This document shows, piece after piece, positions 8,793 through 16,427 of a stretch of 64,000 nt of DNA. The position numbers and the translations under genes are program-made. The DNA lies in contig NZ_CP098747.1 of assembly GCF_023746535.1 (NCBI RefSeq), positions 750,364-814,363 on the forward strand, in the 5' to 3' direction. The notes beneath the pieces were generated by a model. It saw only the letters and a program-made list of their open reading frames with translations. It ran no database searches and was not told the DNA's origin. The stretch comes from Sneathiella marina. Its GTDB lineage: Bacteria > Pseudomonadota > Alphaproteobacteria > Sneathiellales > Sneathiellaceae. Position 1 is the first letter of the stretch, and every line of letters starts with the position of its first letter.

Positions 8793-10520
8793 ATGAAGCA
8801 ATTGAGTTTGGTGGGTGTATTTCTTGGAGGTGTTTTCCTGTCTGCATGTGATGAGCCAGCCGAGCTATCAAAACCGCAAACACAGAGTGCAAATGAACGG
8901 CTGGTTGCGCATAGCAATGAATTTCGACCTGAGGTTATCAAAGTAGCAGATAATATGCATGTGGCTGTGGGATATGGCTTGGCAAATTCCATTCTAATTG
9001 AAGGTGATGATGGCATTGTCATTGTCGATACCATGGAAAGCGTTGAAACAGCGAAAAAGGTTAAGGCTGAATTTGACAAGATTACGGATAAACCGGTGAA
9101 AGGCATCATTTATACTCATAATCACGCCGACCATATACTGGGATCCGCCATATTTGCCGCAGATGATAATCCGGACGTTTATAGTTATGAAACCACACCT
9201 GAACATATTGACCATATATTGCAAGTTCTGCGCCCCATAATTTACAAGCGGGCAATGCGTCAGTTTGGCTCATTGCTTCCAGAGGGGGACGTTATTAATG
9301 CCGGTATCGGACCGTATCTGGAATCTGGGCCGGCGAGTAAGGTAGACCTCATACGACCGACGAAAACATTCTCTGGTGATATGACAGAAATTGAAGTAGC
9401 CGGTATAAAAATGGAGTTGCATTTTGCCCCTGGGGAAACACCGGACCAGCTATTCGTCTGGCTTCCAGATCAAAAAATTCTTTTACCCGGTGATAATTTT
9501 TACCGGAGTTTCCCTAACCTTTATGCCATCCGCGGTACCGCCTATAGAGATGTAATGGATTGGGTTAAGAGCCTGGACAAGATGAGGGCATTGAAGCCGG
9601 AAATTCTGGTGCCAAGCCATACTCGGCCGATCCATGGCGAAGCGGAAATATTCCAAACACTTACTGATTACCGGGATGCCATCCAGTTTGTCCATGATCA
9701 AACTATCCGGGCCATGAATAACGGCCTCACTGTTGATGAGATTGTAGAAAAGGTAAAGCTGCCACAACATCTCGCTGAAAAACCATATTTGCAGGAATTC
9801 TATGGGCGCGTTGACTGGTCGGTGAGGTCAATCTTCAATGGATATTTGGGCTGGTTCGGTGGCAACGCAACCCATTTACAAAAATTACCGAAACACCAGC
9901 AAGCAGAGTATATGGCCGAGCTGGCAGGTGGCACGGAAAAATTGAGGGAGCAGGCTATTGCAGCTGCGGCAGCGGGGCGTACACAATGGGCGTTGCAGCT
10001 TGCGGATAATTTGCTGGTGATTGATGCGCAAGACGATATCGCTTCCGACGTAAGACGGCAGGCCCTTTTAAACCTTGCAGAGAAGGAAATCAGTGCCAAC
10101 GGCCGTAACTACTATTTGACGCAAGCGGCGGAACAAGACGGTTTTAGGATCATCCAGCCCGACCCGTTCAATATTACCGCAAAAATGCTGGCAGACTTCC
10201 CCATTGCCCAATTTATGCAGGCAATGCGCGTTAGCTTGGATTCTGATAAAGCAGCTGAAGTAGATACGATAATTGGTTTCGAATTTACCGATACCGGTGA
10301 GACGTTTGGCATCCATGTGCGAAAGGGTATCGCTGAAGTGACCGACGGATTTCCGGAGAATCCGGAAGCATCTCTCAAGACTGAATCTTTGGTGTGGAAG
10401 GAAATTTTAGCGAAGCGACGTAACCCGGCAGTTGCATTTGCATCTGGTGACGTTGATATCAATGGAAGCATTATTGATATGCTGGGCTTTTTATCATTGT
10501 TCACGCCTCCAGAAACTTAA
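8793..10520 (+). CDS. Alkylsulfatase, metallo-beta-lactamase fold (SdsA1-like), lipoprotein
   Basis: The 575-residue product starts with a lipoprotein signal peptide: a hydrophobic stretch and the lipobox LSAC with Cys19. The metallo-beta-lactamase core follows, with the zinc motif THNHADH at 108-114. Downstream are PGETPDQLFVW, LLPGDNF and a helical region, then a C-terminal SCP2-like domain (about 455-570). This order is that of class III Zn-dependent alkylsulfatases, which cleave primary or secondary alkyl sulfates such as SDS. Acting at the outer or inner membrane surface in the periplasm is expected from the lipobox. A TetR regulator is divergent to it. Confidence 0.86.
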   Translation: MKQLSLVGVFLGGVFLSACDEPAELSKPQTQSANERLVAHSNEFRPEVIKVADNMHVAVGYGLANSILIEGDDGIVIVDTMESVETAKKVKAEFDKITDKPVKGIIYTHNHADHILGSAIFAADDNPDVYSYETTPEHIDHILQVLRPIIYKRAMRQFGSLLPEGDVINAGIGPYLESGPASKVDLIRPTKTFSGDMTEIEVAGIKMELHFAPGETPDQLFVWLPDQKILLPGDNFYRSFPNLYAIRGTAYRDVMDWVKSLDKMRALKPEILVPSHTRPIHGEAEIFQTLTDYRDAIQFVHDQTIRAMNNGLTVDEIVEKVKLPQHLAEKPYLQEFYGRVDWSVRSIFNGYLGWFGGNATHLQKLPKHQQAEYMAELAGGTEKLREQAIAAAAAGRTQWALQLADNLLVIDAQDDIASDVRRQALLNLAEKEISANGRNYYLTQAAEQDGFRIIQPDPFNITAKMLADFPIAQFMQAMRVSLDSDKAAEVDTIIGFEFTDTGETFGIHVRKGIAEVTDGFPENPEASLKTESLVWKEILAKRRNPAVAFASGDVDINGSIIDMLGFLSLFTPPET

Positions 10521-10553
10521 CGGACAGCTCTGGTGGCTTTGCTTTTCTTATTG

Positions 10554-10931
10554 CTATTGCGTAGCTTCAGCTTTAGGGGGCTGGGCGGAAGTTGCGGGTT
10601 TTAAGCCTTCCATTATCTGCTTATTGACGGTGATAAGCGGTGCGAGCTCCGCTTCCCCTCGCATGGCTTGGCTGCTATACCGGCCAACCCACAAAGCAAT
10701 TGAAAGAAGTTGTCCTTTTAAGGCAAGGGGAAGGCCATTCTCTTCCGACGTAAGATCTCTTTGTAATGTAAGCCAGAGCTGCCTATTATTGGCAACAGCC
10801 TTGACTCGCTCAACGTGATCTTCTTCCCCAACTTCTTCCATAGCTCGTGTGAATAGTGCGAAAGCCCGGTACTCGGTCTGTTTCGGATCTTCCGTATTCT
10901 GGTTCGCCTTTTGATAAGCAGCTACAGACAT
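10554..10931 (-). CDS. flaF: Flagellar biosynthesis regulator FlaF
   Basis: The 125-residue protein matches FlaF in length and in the pattern YQ..NQ...P...E......T.AM, N..LW..L..DL..., LP..L....ISIA-like (LLSIALWVGRYS). In Caulobacter FlaF is needed for flagellin synthesis and secretion and works with FlbT, which is encoded at the other end of this cluster. The last 15 residues are a Pro/Ala-rich tail. AGGAAAA precedes the ATG. It is the last gene of the leftward flagellin block, 68 bp after a flagellin gene. Confidence 0.88.
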   Translation of the reverse strand: MSVAAYQKANQNTEDPKQTEYRAFALFTRAMEEVGEEDHVERVKAVANNRQLWLTLQRDLTSEENGLPLALKGQLLSIALWVGRYSSQAMRGEAELAPLITVNKQIMEGLKPATSAQPPKAEATQ

Positions 10932-10999
10932 TTTTCCTCATTATTCCTTATTGGTACTTGATACTAGTATTCGAGAATTTTATTACGAAATTCTTACTT

Positions 11000-11797
11000 T
11001 TACTGGAATAACTGTAGAATTGACTGTGGCCGTGCATTGGCAATGGACAGTGATTGGATGCCCAGCTGTTCTTTTGTTTGCAGTGACTGAAGCTGTGCAC
11101 TAGCTTCGGCAAGATCCGCATCAACGAGAATGCCGAGACCTTCTTTCAGCTTATCAGTAAGCAACTGGGTGAATTCAGCCTGACTGTCCAAGCTGTTTGC
11201 AGCTGTACCAAGGGCTGTCATTGCGTTACCGACGGCTAATTCCGCGGCTCCCAAAGCAGTAAGAGCTGCAGCCGGGTTTGTGAGGTCGAGCGTTGCAATT
11301 CCCAGCGTCGCAAGACGGAGGTCCTGATTGGCAATGGTTTGAGTAACGCCACCAAGTCCGGTTAGAACATCCAGATCCGGGCTCGTGCCATCAATAAGGT
11401 TCACACCATTAAAGACAGTCTCATTCACAACAGACGTAATTTGCGCGAGTTGTGCGTCAACTTCGGCCTGGAGGATTGTCACATCCAATCCGTCATTAAA
11501 GGCTTGAGTAATTTTTTGATTGATATCAATGAGAGCATTGGAAATTTGCAAAACACCTGCATTACCTGTGCTAACAGTGGCTTGGCCAAAGGTAAGGCCT
11601 TCTTCAATTGCTTCAAGGCTTGCGATATCGCCCCGCATTGCCTGACCAATCGTAAAGGACGCTGGATTGTCTTTTGGCTCGGCAACCTTCAAACCGGTTT
11701 CGATTTGCCGTTGAGTGTTTGAAAGCGCGTTCTGCGTCAAAGACAATGTCCGCAAAGCCGCCATGGCTGAAGGATTAGTGTTAATAGAAAGACCCAT
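11000..11797 (-). CDS. Short flagellin (filament subunit), sigma-54 dependent
   Basis: The product is 265 residues from the ATG at 11797, which has AGGAG 5 nt upstream; an in-frame start ten codons further up lacks such a site. The N-terminal D0/D1 helices (SINTNPSAMAALRTLSLTQ) and C-terminal D1/D0 helices (QSLSIANARPQSILQLF) are conserved. There is almost no variable D2/D3 region, as in Caulobacter flagellins. It shares the same layout with the paralogue at 12962-13762. A sigma-54 promoter lies at 11862-11878, giving a predicted leader of about 54 nt that carries a possible FlbT-responsive element. Confidence 0.92.
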   Translation of the reverse strand: MGLSINTNPSAMAALRTLSLTQNALSNTQRQIETGLKVAEPKDNPASFTIGQAMRGDIASLEAIEEGLTFGQATVSTGNAGVLQISNALIDINQKITQAFNDGLDVTILQAEVDAQLAQITSVVNETVFNGVNLIDGTSPDLDVLTGLGGVTQTIANQDLRLATLGIATLDLTNPAAALTALGAAELAVGNAMTALGTAANSLDSQAEFTQLLTDKLKEGLGILVDADLAEASAQLQSLQTKEQLGIQSLSIANARPQSILQLFQ

Positions 11798-11823
11798 TGT
11801 ATTCTCCTGTCGTGTCTTAAAGC

Positions 11824-11839
11824 GCAATACCTAAATTGC
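11824..11839 (-). promoter_or_regulatory. Leader inverted repeat of flagellin 1, candidate FlbT target
   Basis: On the minus strand GCAAT and ATTGC arms are separated by TTAGGT. The right arm is part of an ATTGCG hexamer followed by 14 nt and then AGGAG. The second flagellin leader shows the same ATTGCG-N14-AGGA spacing. FlbT of Caulobacter is known to act on the flagellin mRNA 5' leader; that this element is the target here is inference. Confidence 0.35.
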
Positions 11840-11861
11840 AGGAATTATTCACAACGATAGA

Positions 11862-11878
11862 AGCAAAGGGCGTGCCAG
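11862..11878 (-). promoter_or_regulatory. Sigma-54 (RpoN) -24/-12 promoter of flagellin 1
   Basis: The minus strand reads CTGGCACGCCCTTTGCT, which matches the RpoN consensus YTGGCACGrNNNTTGCW at every fixed position except the weak r. The GG and GC dinucleotides have the required offset of 12. Transcription would begin near 11851, about 54 nt before the flagellin ATG. Confidence 0.85.
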
Positions 11879-12062
11879 TTTTTAAAAACCCCGGAAAACT
11901 GCGAAAAATGACAAGGGAAAGAGATTGTTTGGCGGCAAAAAAGGACAGGTTTATCCTCTTGCTAGGTACAATTTTCTTAGCTTTGGTGGGTAAAAAGAGG
12001 CGCTAAAACTAATAGGATGAGTGGCTCGGTTGTCCGGAAAGAGGCGATTGGCCGTGATGCGG

Positions 12063-12848
12063 CTATACGGAAAAGTCGATTTGAAGCGGAGCTGGACCGA
12101 CAAATTCACCGTTTCCAATAGGTTGGAAAAGGGACAGCATGGGGTTAGCTGTCGGATCGTTATTATTGACCTGCGTGAAGATCAGAAATCGGTCAATCAT
12201 TTCGTCAATTTTTTCTGGATCCTTAAAATCTTCAACGTCGACCATGCGTTCAAGACGTTCCAATTGTTGGTCGAAGGATAGGCCTTGAAAACTCTCCGGC
12301 AGGCCAAGGCCAACTCTGACAACTCTCATGAGCGCCTTATCAGCGATGATCTGGGTGACAGTCTCAACATCTCCCGCCAGCCGTTTGAAATACATCGCCT
12401 CTCGAACGCCGTCGGCATTTTCACCCTGATATTTTTCATACTCGTTGGTCTTGTACCCTGTTAAAATGGCATCGACGTTATCCTGCTTTTGAAAAAAGTC
12501 TGGATCGCTATTCAACGGATGAAGAGCTTCGGCGAGTTTTGTCCAACGAGGTTCAGCCAGTCTGTTGACGAGGCTTTCTTCGTTTGTTGGCGATTCAGTC
12601 AGGATTTTTTCGACCATGGCCGGCTTGTCAATTTCGCTTTCCAGCTGGAATGCAGATAGGACCATGTTCAGGACAACCCGATTTTTCATCAGATCATCGA
12701 CAGATCTGATGCTGGTAATATCTTCGCTGAACGTTACCAGATCACGCACTACTGTCGGCTGAGCCTCAAACGCCTTTGTTTGAGATTCCTTTAGCTCATA
12801 CGCCAACTTATAGTATAGCAGCGGGTTATTGTTTCCTGATACTTGCAT
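12063..12848 (-). CDS. DUF1217 family flagellar-associated protein
   Basis: The 261-residue protein has the DUF1217 pattern: a start like LYYKLAYELKESQ, then repeated helical units of the form DV..I.......L......VGL. (KALMRVVRVGLGLP, DPEKIDEMIDRFL). DUF1217 proteins are found in alphaproteobacterial flagellar loci and are built of repeated helices; their role is not established. No signal peptide or membrane segment is seen. It lies between the two flagellin genes in the same direction, which supports a flagellar role. The 114-bp spacer upstream carries the terminator of the preceding flagellin, so this gene may need its own promoter. Confidence 0.85.
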   Translation of the reverse strand: MQVSGNNNPLLYYKLAYELKESQTKAFEAQPTVVRDLVTFSEDITSIRSVDDLMKNRVVLNMVLSAFQLESEIDKPAMVEKILTESPTNEESLVNRLAEPRWTKLAEALHPLNSDPDFFQKQDNVDAILTGYKTNEYEKYQGENADGVREAMYFKRLAGDVETVTQIIADKALMRVVRVGLGLPESFQGLSFDQQLERLERMVDVEDFKDPEKIDEMIDRFLIFTQVNNNDPTANPMLSLFQPIGNGEFVGPAPLQIDFSV

Positions 12849-12913
12849 ATCCAGACCTGATAAAACAGCGGTTGATGTTCATTTTAACCGAGGACTAGTA
12901 AAGAGGGCGTTAA

Positions 12914-12942
12914 CAAAAAAAGGCGGCCATAAAGACCGCCTT
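12914..12942 (-). terminator. Rho-independent terminator of flagellin 2
   Basis: On the minus strand a 7-bp stem AAGGCGG/CCGCCTT with a 9-nt loop is followed by a run of seven T. It lies 17 bp past the flagellin stop codon and before the DUF1217 gene. Confidence 0.85.
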
Positions 12943-12958
12943 CTTGAGATGGTAATTT

Positions 12959-13762
12959 TTAACGGAACAGTGACAAAATCGTCTGAGGAGCCTGGTTGGC
13001 AATACTCAGTGATTGTACGTTCAGCTGTTCTTTCGTCTGCAATGCTGTCAATTCAGCAGCAACGGCTGCCATATCCGCATCAACCAAAGCACCCAGACCT
13101 TCTTTCATTGAGTCAGTCAGAAGCTGAGTAAATTCACCCTGGCTTTCCAAGCGACTGGCAGTTGTACCAATATTTGTTAATGCAGCACCAACAGTAACCT
13201 GTGCGGCAGCAATATTTGTCAACGCTGTGGTGATGTTTGCAGCTGAGGTAAAATCAGTCGTCAGAGCAAGAGTGGTGGCATCCAGATTTGTTGCTGTATA
13301 TGTCAGCGAACCACCGGCCAAATCTGTCGGAACGGTCAGTACATCTGTACCGGCGTTATCGATCAGGTTCACACCGTTAAACTCAGAACCGCCAGCAATC
13401 GCTGTAATCTGCGCCAGAACAGCTACTGCCTGAGTAGATAGAATTGTGTCATCGAGACCACCATTTTGTGCTTGGGTGGCAAGAGTTTCCAGTTCTGTCA
13501 ACTGTTCAAGAATAGATGTGGCACCAGCCATTGCAACACCGATGGTAGCTTCACCGAAGGCGATACCTTCACTAATGGCACCCAAAGCACCAATATCGGA
13601 ACGCATACCCTGAGCAATCACGAAAGTAGCAGGCGCATCTTTTGCACTGCTGACGCGAAGACCAGTTTCAAGCATTGTTTGAGTTTTGGAAAGATCGTTC
13701 TGCGTCATGTTAAGCATGCGCAGACCTGACATAGCATTGGCGTTAGTATTAATTGAAGCCAT
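12959..13762 (-). CDS. Short flagellin (filament subunit), second copy
   Basis: The product is 267 residues from the ATG at 13762, preceded by GAGGA; the in-frame start five codons earlier has no such site. It is paralogous to the flagellin at 11000-11797, with the same conserved N-terminal (SINTNANAMSGLRMLNMTQ) and C-terminal (QSLSIANQAPQTILSLF) helices and a minimal central region. It is the first flagellin after flbT in the leftward block and has its own terminator. I found no convincing sigma-54 promoter in the 330 bp upstream, so its control may differ from that of the other flagellin. Confidence 0.92.
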   Translation of the reverse strand: MASINTNANAMSGLRMLNMTQNDLSKTQTMLETGLRVSSAKDAPATFVIAQGMRSDIGALGAISEGIAFGEATIGVAMAGATSILEQLTELETLATQAQNGGLDDTILSTQAVAVLAQITAIAGGSEFNGVNLIDNAGTDVLTVPTDLAGGSLTYTATNLDATTLALTTDFTSAANITTALTNIAAAQVTVGAALTNIGTTASRLESQGEFTQLLTDSMKEGLGALVDADMAAVAAELTALQTKEQLNVQSLSIANQAPQTILSLFR

Positions 13763-14094
13763 AATATAAATCCTCATTTTAGAGACGTCGCAATTGCGAC
13801 CAATCAGCTCGTTTGAGCCCCGGTTTTCTTCGAAACCGTGGATTGACTATCTCCGGCATTTGCTAACAAAAAGTTAATTGCAGCCTTATTTGGGAATTTT
13901 ATGAAGATACAAATATGCAAAAGAGGCCAGAAAGCAGCCTTTCCCTTACGTATATCACCAGATAGGAAGACTGAATTATTTGGATTTATTTTTTAGGATT
14001 GTGGAATTTCAGGGTAAAATTAGACAGACAAATTCTGTAATTTTGTTGAATCGAGATAATATTATGGCTGGATTAAACCTTGTGGAAGATCGAT
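13763..14094. other. Intergenic region upstream of flagellin 2 (flbT side)
   Basis: This 332-bp stretch holds no credible gene. It contains the flagellin 2 leader with the palindrome at 13787-13800. I see no clear -24/-12 or sigma-70 promoter. A partial -24/-12 resemblance near 13917-13930 has the wrong spacing. Confidence 0.6.
13787..13800 (-). promoter_or_regulatory. 14-bp palindrome in flagellin 2 leader, candidate FlbT target
   Basis: GTCGCAATTGCGAC is a perfect palindrome 24 nt upstream of the flagellin ATG. In RNA it could form a 5-bp hairpin with an AAUU loop. It contains ATTGCG followed by 14 nt and AGGA, the same arrangement as in the other flagellin leader. It could alternatively be a DNA operator. 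Confidence 0.35.
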
Positions 14095-14481
14095 TCAGGT
14101 TTCAGTTTGATCCGTATTCATTCGTTTGCGCAATAATTTAAGGGCAGAGTAATAGTTCTTTTCGCCCACTAAGCCGACAATTTCAAAAATTAATCCGCGA
14201 TCTGCGACATCAGTCGTCGAAAGGAACGCGACTTGGGCAGCGTCTTGAAAGCTTTTGTAATGGCTGGCATGATTATCCGGCTCAATATACATCAGCTGAA
14301 CAAACATATAGACATTTTGCAACGGGGTTTCTACGTCGTTGGGCAACAGAATATCCCGTTCGCGCATTACTGCAGCATCATTTTCGAGTGAAAAATGCAT
14401 GGCTTTGTTGCCGGTGTTTGTTAAAACGGCGCCATTGACGATAATCTTCTCGCCGGCTGGAATGCGAAACTTCAACGACAT
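14095..14481 (-). CDS. flbT: Flagellar biosynthesis repressor FlbT
   Basis: The 128-residue protein matches FlbT: it begins MSLKFRIPAGEKIIVNGAV, followed by RE.DILLP and a helical second half ending in YYSALKLLRK. In Caulobacter FlbT binds the 5' untranslated region of flagellin mRNA and links flagellin translation to hook completion, with FlaF acting in opposition. GGAGA precedes the ATG. Here it opens the leftward block flbT - flagellin - DUF1217 - flagellin - flaF, although a 330-bp gap before the first flagellin suggests separate transcription. Confidence 0.9.
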   Translation of the reverse strand: MSLKFRIPAGEKIIVNGAVLTNTGNKAMHFSLENDAAVMRERDILLPNDVETPLQNVYMFVQLMYIEPDNHASHYKSFQDAAQVAFLSTTDVADRGLIFEIVGLVGEKNYYSALKLLRKRMNTDQTET

Positions 14482-14700
14482 TTAGGGATCTCCAATAGAC
14501 AGTAAAGATGGCCGTACTATACCAACAGTCGCAGAATGTGCAAAACAGCATTGTAAAATTGGGATAATAATAAACGTTGCCTGCACGCATTCTAGATAAT
14601 CAGAATTTATTTCTGGTAACAATACCGATGCTGTCTATATGATTAGTAAGGTATGTTGGCAGCGATTGGCTTATCTTGAGAATTTTTGTTAGGGATTTGT

Positions 14701-14985
14701 ATGTCAAAAAACGTGGGCTCACTTATATTGAAGCTGGTCATAGGCTCGTTTTTTGTCGGATGGTGTTTGACGCTTTTTGATATTACGCCACTCGATTTAC
14801 TCAAAGATTTAACGGGGACCATTGGGCAAATCTACGCGACAGCCCTAGATACGGTGCGATGGGCCGCAGACTATATTTTACTTGGTGCAGTTATAGTGGT
14901 TCCTATTTGGGCGATCGTCGCAGGATTGAATTATGTCCAGAAGAAAAGTCTGCGTAAATCGTCACAATCTAAGAAGCCTGATTAG
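14701..14985 (+). CDS. DUF6460-type small membrane protein
   Basis: The 94-residue protein starts at the ATG at 14701 after TTAGGGA; an in-frame TTG at 14686 is less likely. It has an N-terminal hydrophobic segment (about 8-26), an amphipathic helix, and a second membrane segment ending LGAVIVVPIW (about 62-78), then a basic tail. The LGAVIVVPIW motif and length fit the alphaproteobacterial DUF6460 family, whose role is unknown. It ends 6 bp before the stop of the convergent DksA-like gene. Confidence 0.7.
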   Translation: MSKNVGSLILKLVIGSFFVGWCLTLFDITPLDLLKDLTGTIGQIYATALDTVRWAADYILLGAVIVVPIWAIVAGLNYVQKKSLRKSSQSKKPD

Positions 14986-14991
14986 GCAGAA

Positions 14992-15324
14992 TCACTTAAC
15001 GGTGGCACAGTCGATACATAAAGGGGTACTTGGATCCAATTCCAACCTCTTTTCTGAAATCTCTTCGTCGCAACTTGTGCAATACCCATAGTCACCGCTT
15101 TCCACCCGAACAAGCGCAGCGTCAATTCTGGATATTTCATTCTGGCGACGACGTTCCGTTTCTTGTGCCATGGCCTGACCCTGTAAAGCATCCATGCGTG
15201 ATAGCCGACCGACGCGCGATTGATCCAGCTCCACTGGCCTGCTGTCCTCTACGCTCGCCTGCATGATTGATTGGAGTTCTTCCCGGCGGGAGAGGAGAAT
15301 ATGCCTCCATTTTTTCTTTCCCAT
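14992..15324 (-). CDS. TraR/DksA family zinc-finger regulator
   Basis: The 110-residue protein has an N-terminal coiled coil (about 5-75) and a C-terminal four-Cys zinc finger (YCTSC ... CIDC). This is the DksA/TraR fold, which inserts into the secondary channel of RNA polymerase. It is shorter than true DksA (about 140-150 residues) and lacks an obvious Asp pair at the coil tip (the tip region reads LSRMDALQG), so a ppGpp-dependent DksA role is not assured. A terminator separates it from korB upstream. Confidence 0.83.
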   Translation of the reverse strand: MGKKKWRHILLSRREELQSIMQASVEDSRPVELDQSRVGRLSRMDALQGQAMAQETERRRQNEISRIDAALVRVESGDYGYCTSCDEEISEKRLELDPSTPLCIDCATVK

Positions 15325-15357
15325 TTGTGAAGGTTACTCCAACTTGGCAAATTGCGC

Positions 15358-15392
15358 AAAAAAGGGCCCAACATTGAAAAGTTGGACCCTTT
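15358..15392 (-). terminator. Rho-independent terminator of the korAB operon
   Basis: A 12-bp stem with a single mismatch (AAAGGGNCCAAC/GTTGGNCCCTTT) and an 8-nt loop is followed on the minus strand by six T. It lies 17 bp past the korB stop and isolates the DksA-like gene. Confidence 0.88.
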
Positions 15393-15409
15393 TGCTAAAA
15401 CAATCAGCC

Positions 15410-16426
15410 TCACACCCGCCAGGTAGGACCTTTGCGCAGTAAGGCATCGATGGAAGGTGTTGTCGCATCTTGTGCCGCATCCATCTGCTGGGTTATCCCA
15501 TTTTCATAGGTCTCAGCGGGGTCACAAAAAAGGACACCCATTGCAACGGGTAGTTCATCGCCGTCCATCTCCGCCAGCATTGTCGCCAGAGAGCGGTTTT
15601 TCTCGTCATGAACGAGAATATCATCTTCCGTTACGCCATTCTCTCCAATTGTTACCGCTTCCAAAGTTAGCGTATTGGTATTCAGTCGTATGCCCATATT
15701 CTTGTCGGCGCCAAAAATCAGGGGATGTCCGTGCTGTACATGAACTTGTTTGTCTGCGGCAACGTTCCGCGCCAGAACATTATCGAATACCGCGTCATTA
15801 TACACGATACAATTTTGCAGTATCTCAACCATAGATGTGCCCTGATGGGCATGCGCTCGTTTCAAGATCTCCGGCAGAGTTTTTTGCGTATCGTATCCAC
15901 GGGCAGCAAATCGAGCGCCAGCTCCCAGAGTGAAAACCAGAGGCTTCAACGGACGATCAACAGATCCCGTAGGGGAGGACGGTGTTCTTAAGCCAATTTC
16001 CGATGTTGGTGAATACTGTCCTTTCGTCAATCCATATATTTCATTGTTGCAAAGCAAAATCTGAATATTCACATTCCGACGCAAAACATGAAGCATGTGA
16101 TTGCCACCAATGCTGAAGCCGTCTCCATCACCGGTTACCATCCAGACGTCGAGGTCTGGATTGGTTATTTTAATGCCCGTAGCGAACGCTGGTGCGCGGC
16201 CGTGAATAGTGTGAAAGCCGTATGTTGACATATAATATGGAAAACGCGAAGAGCACCCGATACCGGAGACAAATACGTATTTTTCCTTCGGTGTGTCAAG
16301 ATCAGGCAATGTCCGTTGAACGGCTTTTAAAATAGCATAGTCACCGCAGCCTGGGCACCACCGGACTTCTTGATCAGAAGCAAAATCCGCCGGTTTCAGT
16401 TTTTCACTTGGAACAGCAATATTCAT
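15410..16426 (-). CDS. korB: 2-oxoacid:ferredoxin oxidoreductase subunit beta
   Basis: The product is 338 residues from the ATG at 16426 (GGAGAG upstream); a longer start would lie inside korA. It is the thiamine-diphosphate subunit: GDGDGFSIGGNH and CNNEIYGLTKGQ bind ThDP/Mg, and Cys residues in RWCPGCGDY and CSSRF fit the [4Fe-4S] cluster. Together with subunit alpha it should oxidatively decarboxylate 2-oxoglutarate (or a related 2-oxoacid) to acyl-CoA with ferredoxin as acceptor. The start is one base from the korA stop, so translation is probably coupled. Confidence 0.88.
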   Translation of the reverse strand: MNIAVPSEKLKPADFASDQEVRWCPGCGDYAILKAVQRTLPDLDTPKEKYVFVSGIGCSSRFPYYMSTYGFHTIHGRAPAFATGIKITNPDLDVWMVTGDGDGFSIGGNHMLHVLRRNVNIQILLCNNEIYGLTKGQYSPTSEIGLRTPSSPTGSVDRPLKPLVFTLGAGARFAARGYDTQKTLPEILKRAHAHQGTSMVEILQNCIVYNDAVFDNVLARNVAADKQVHVQHGHPLIFGADKNMGIRLNTNTLTLEAVTIGENGVTEDDILVHDEKNRSLATMLAEMDGDELPVAMGVLFCDPAETYENGITQQMDAAQDATTPSIDALLRKGPTWRV

Positions 16427-16427
16427 T

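Noticed and set aside
13917-13930. A -24/-12-like match (TGGCC...TTGCA) on the minus strand before flagellin 2
   Set aside because: The GG-to-GC offset is 10 bp and sigma-54 promoters require 12. The sequence between does not fit.
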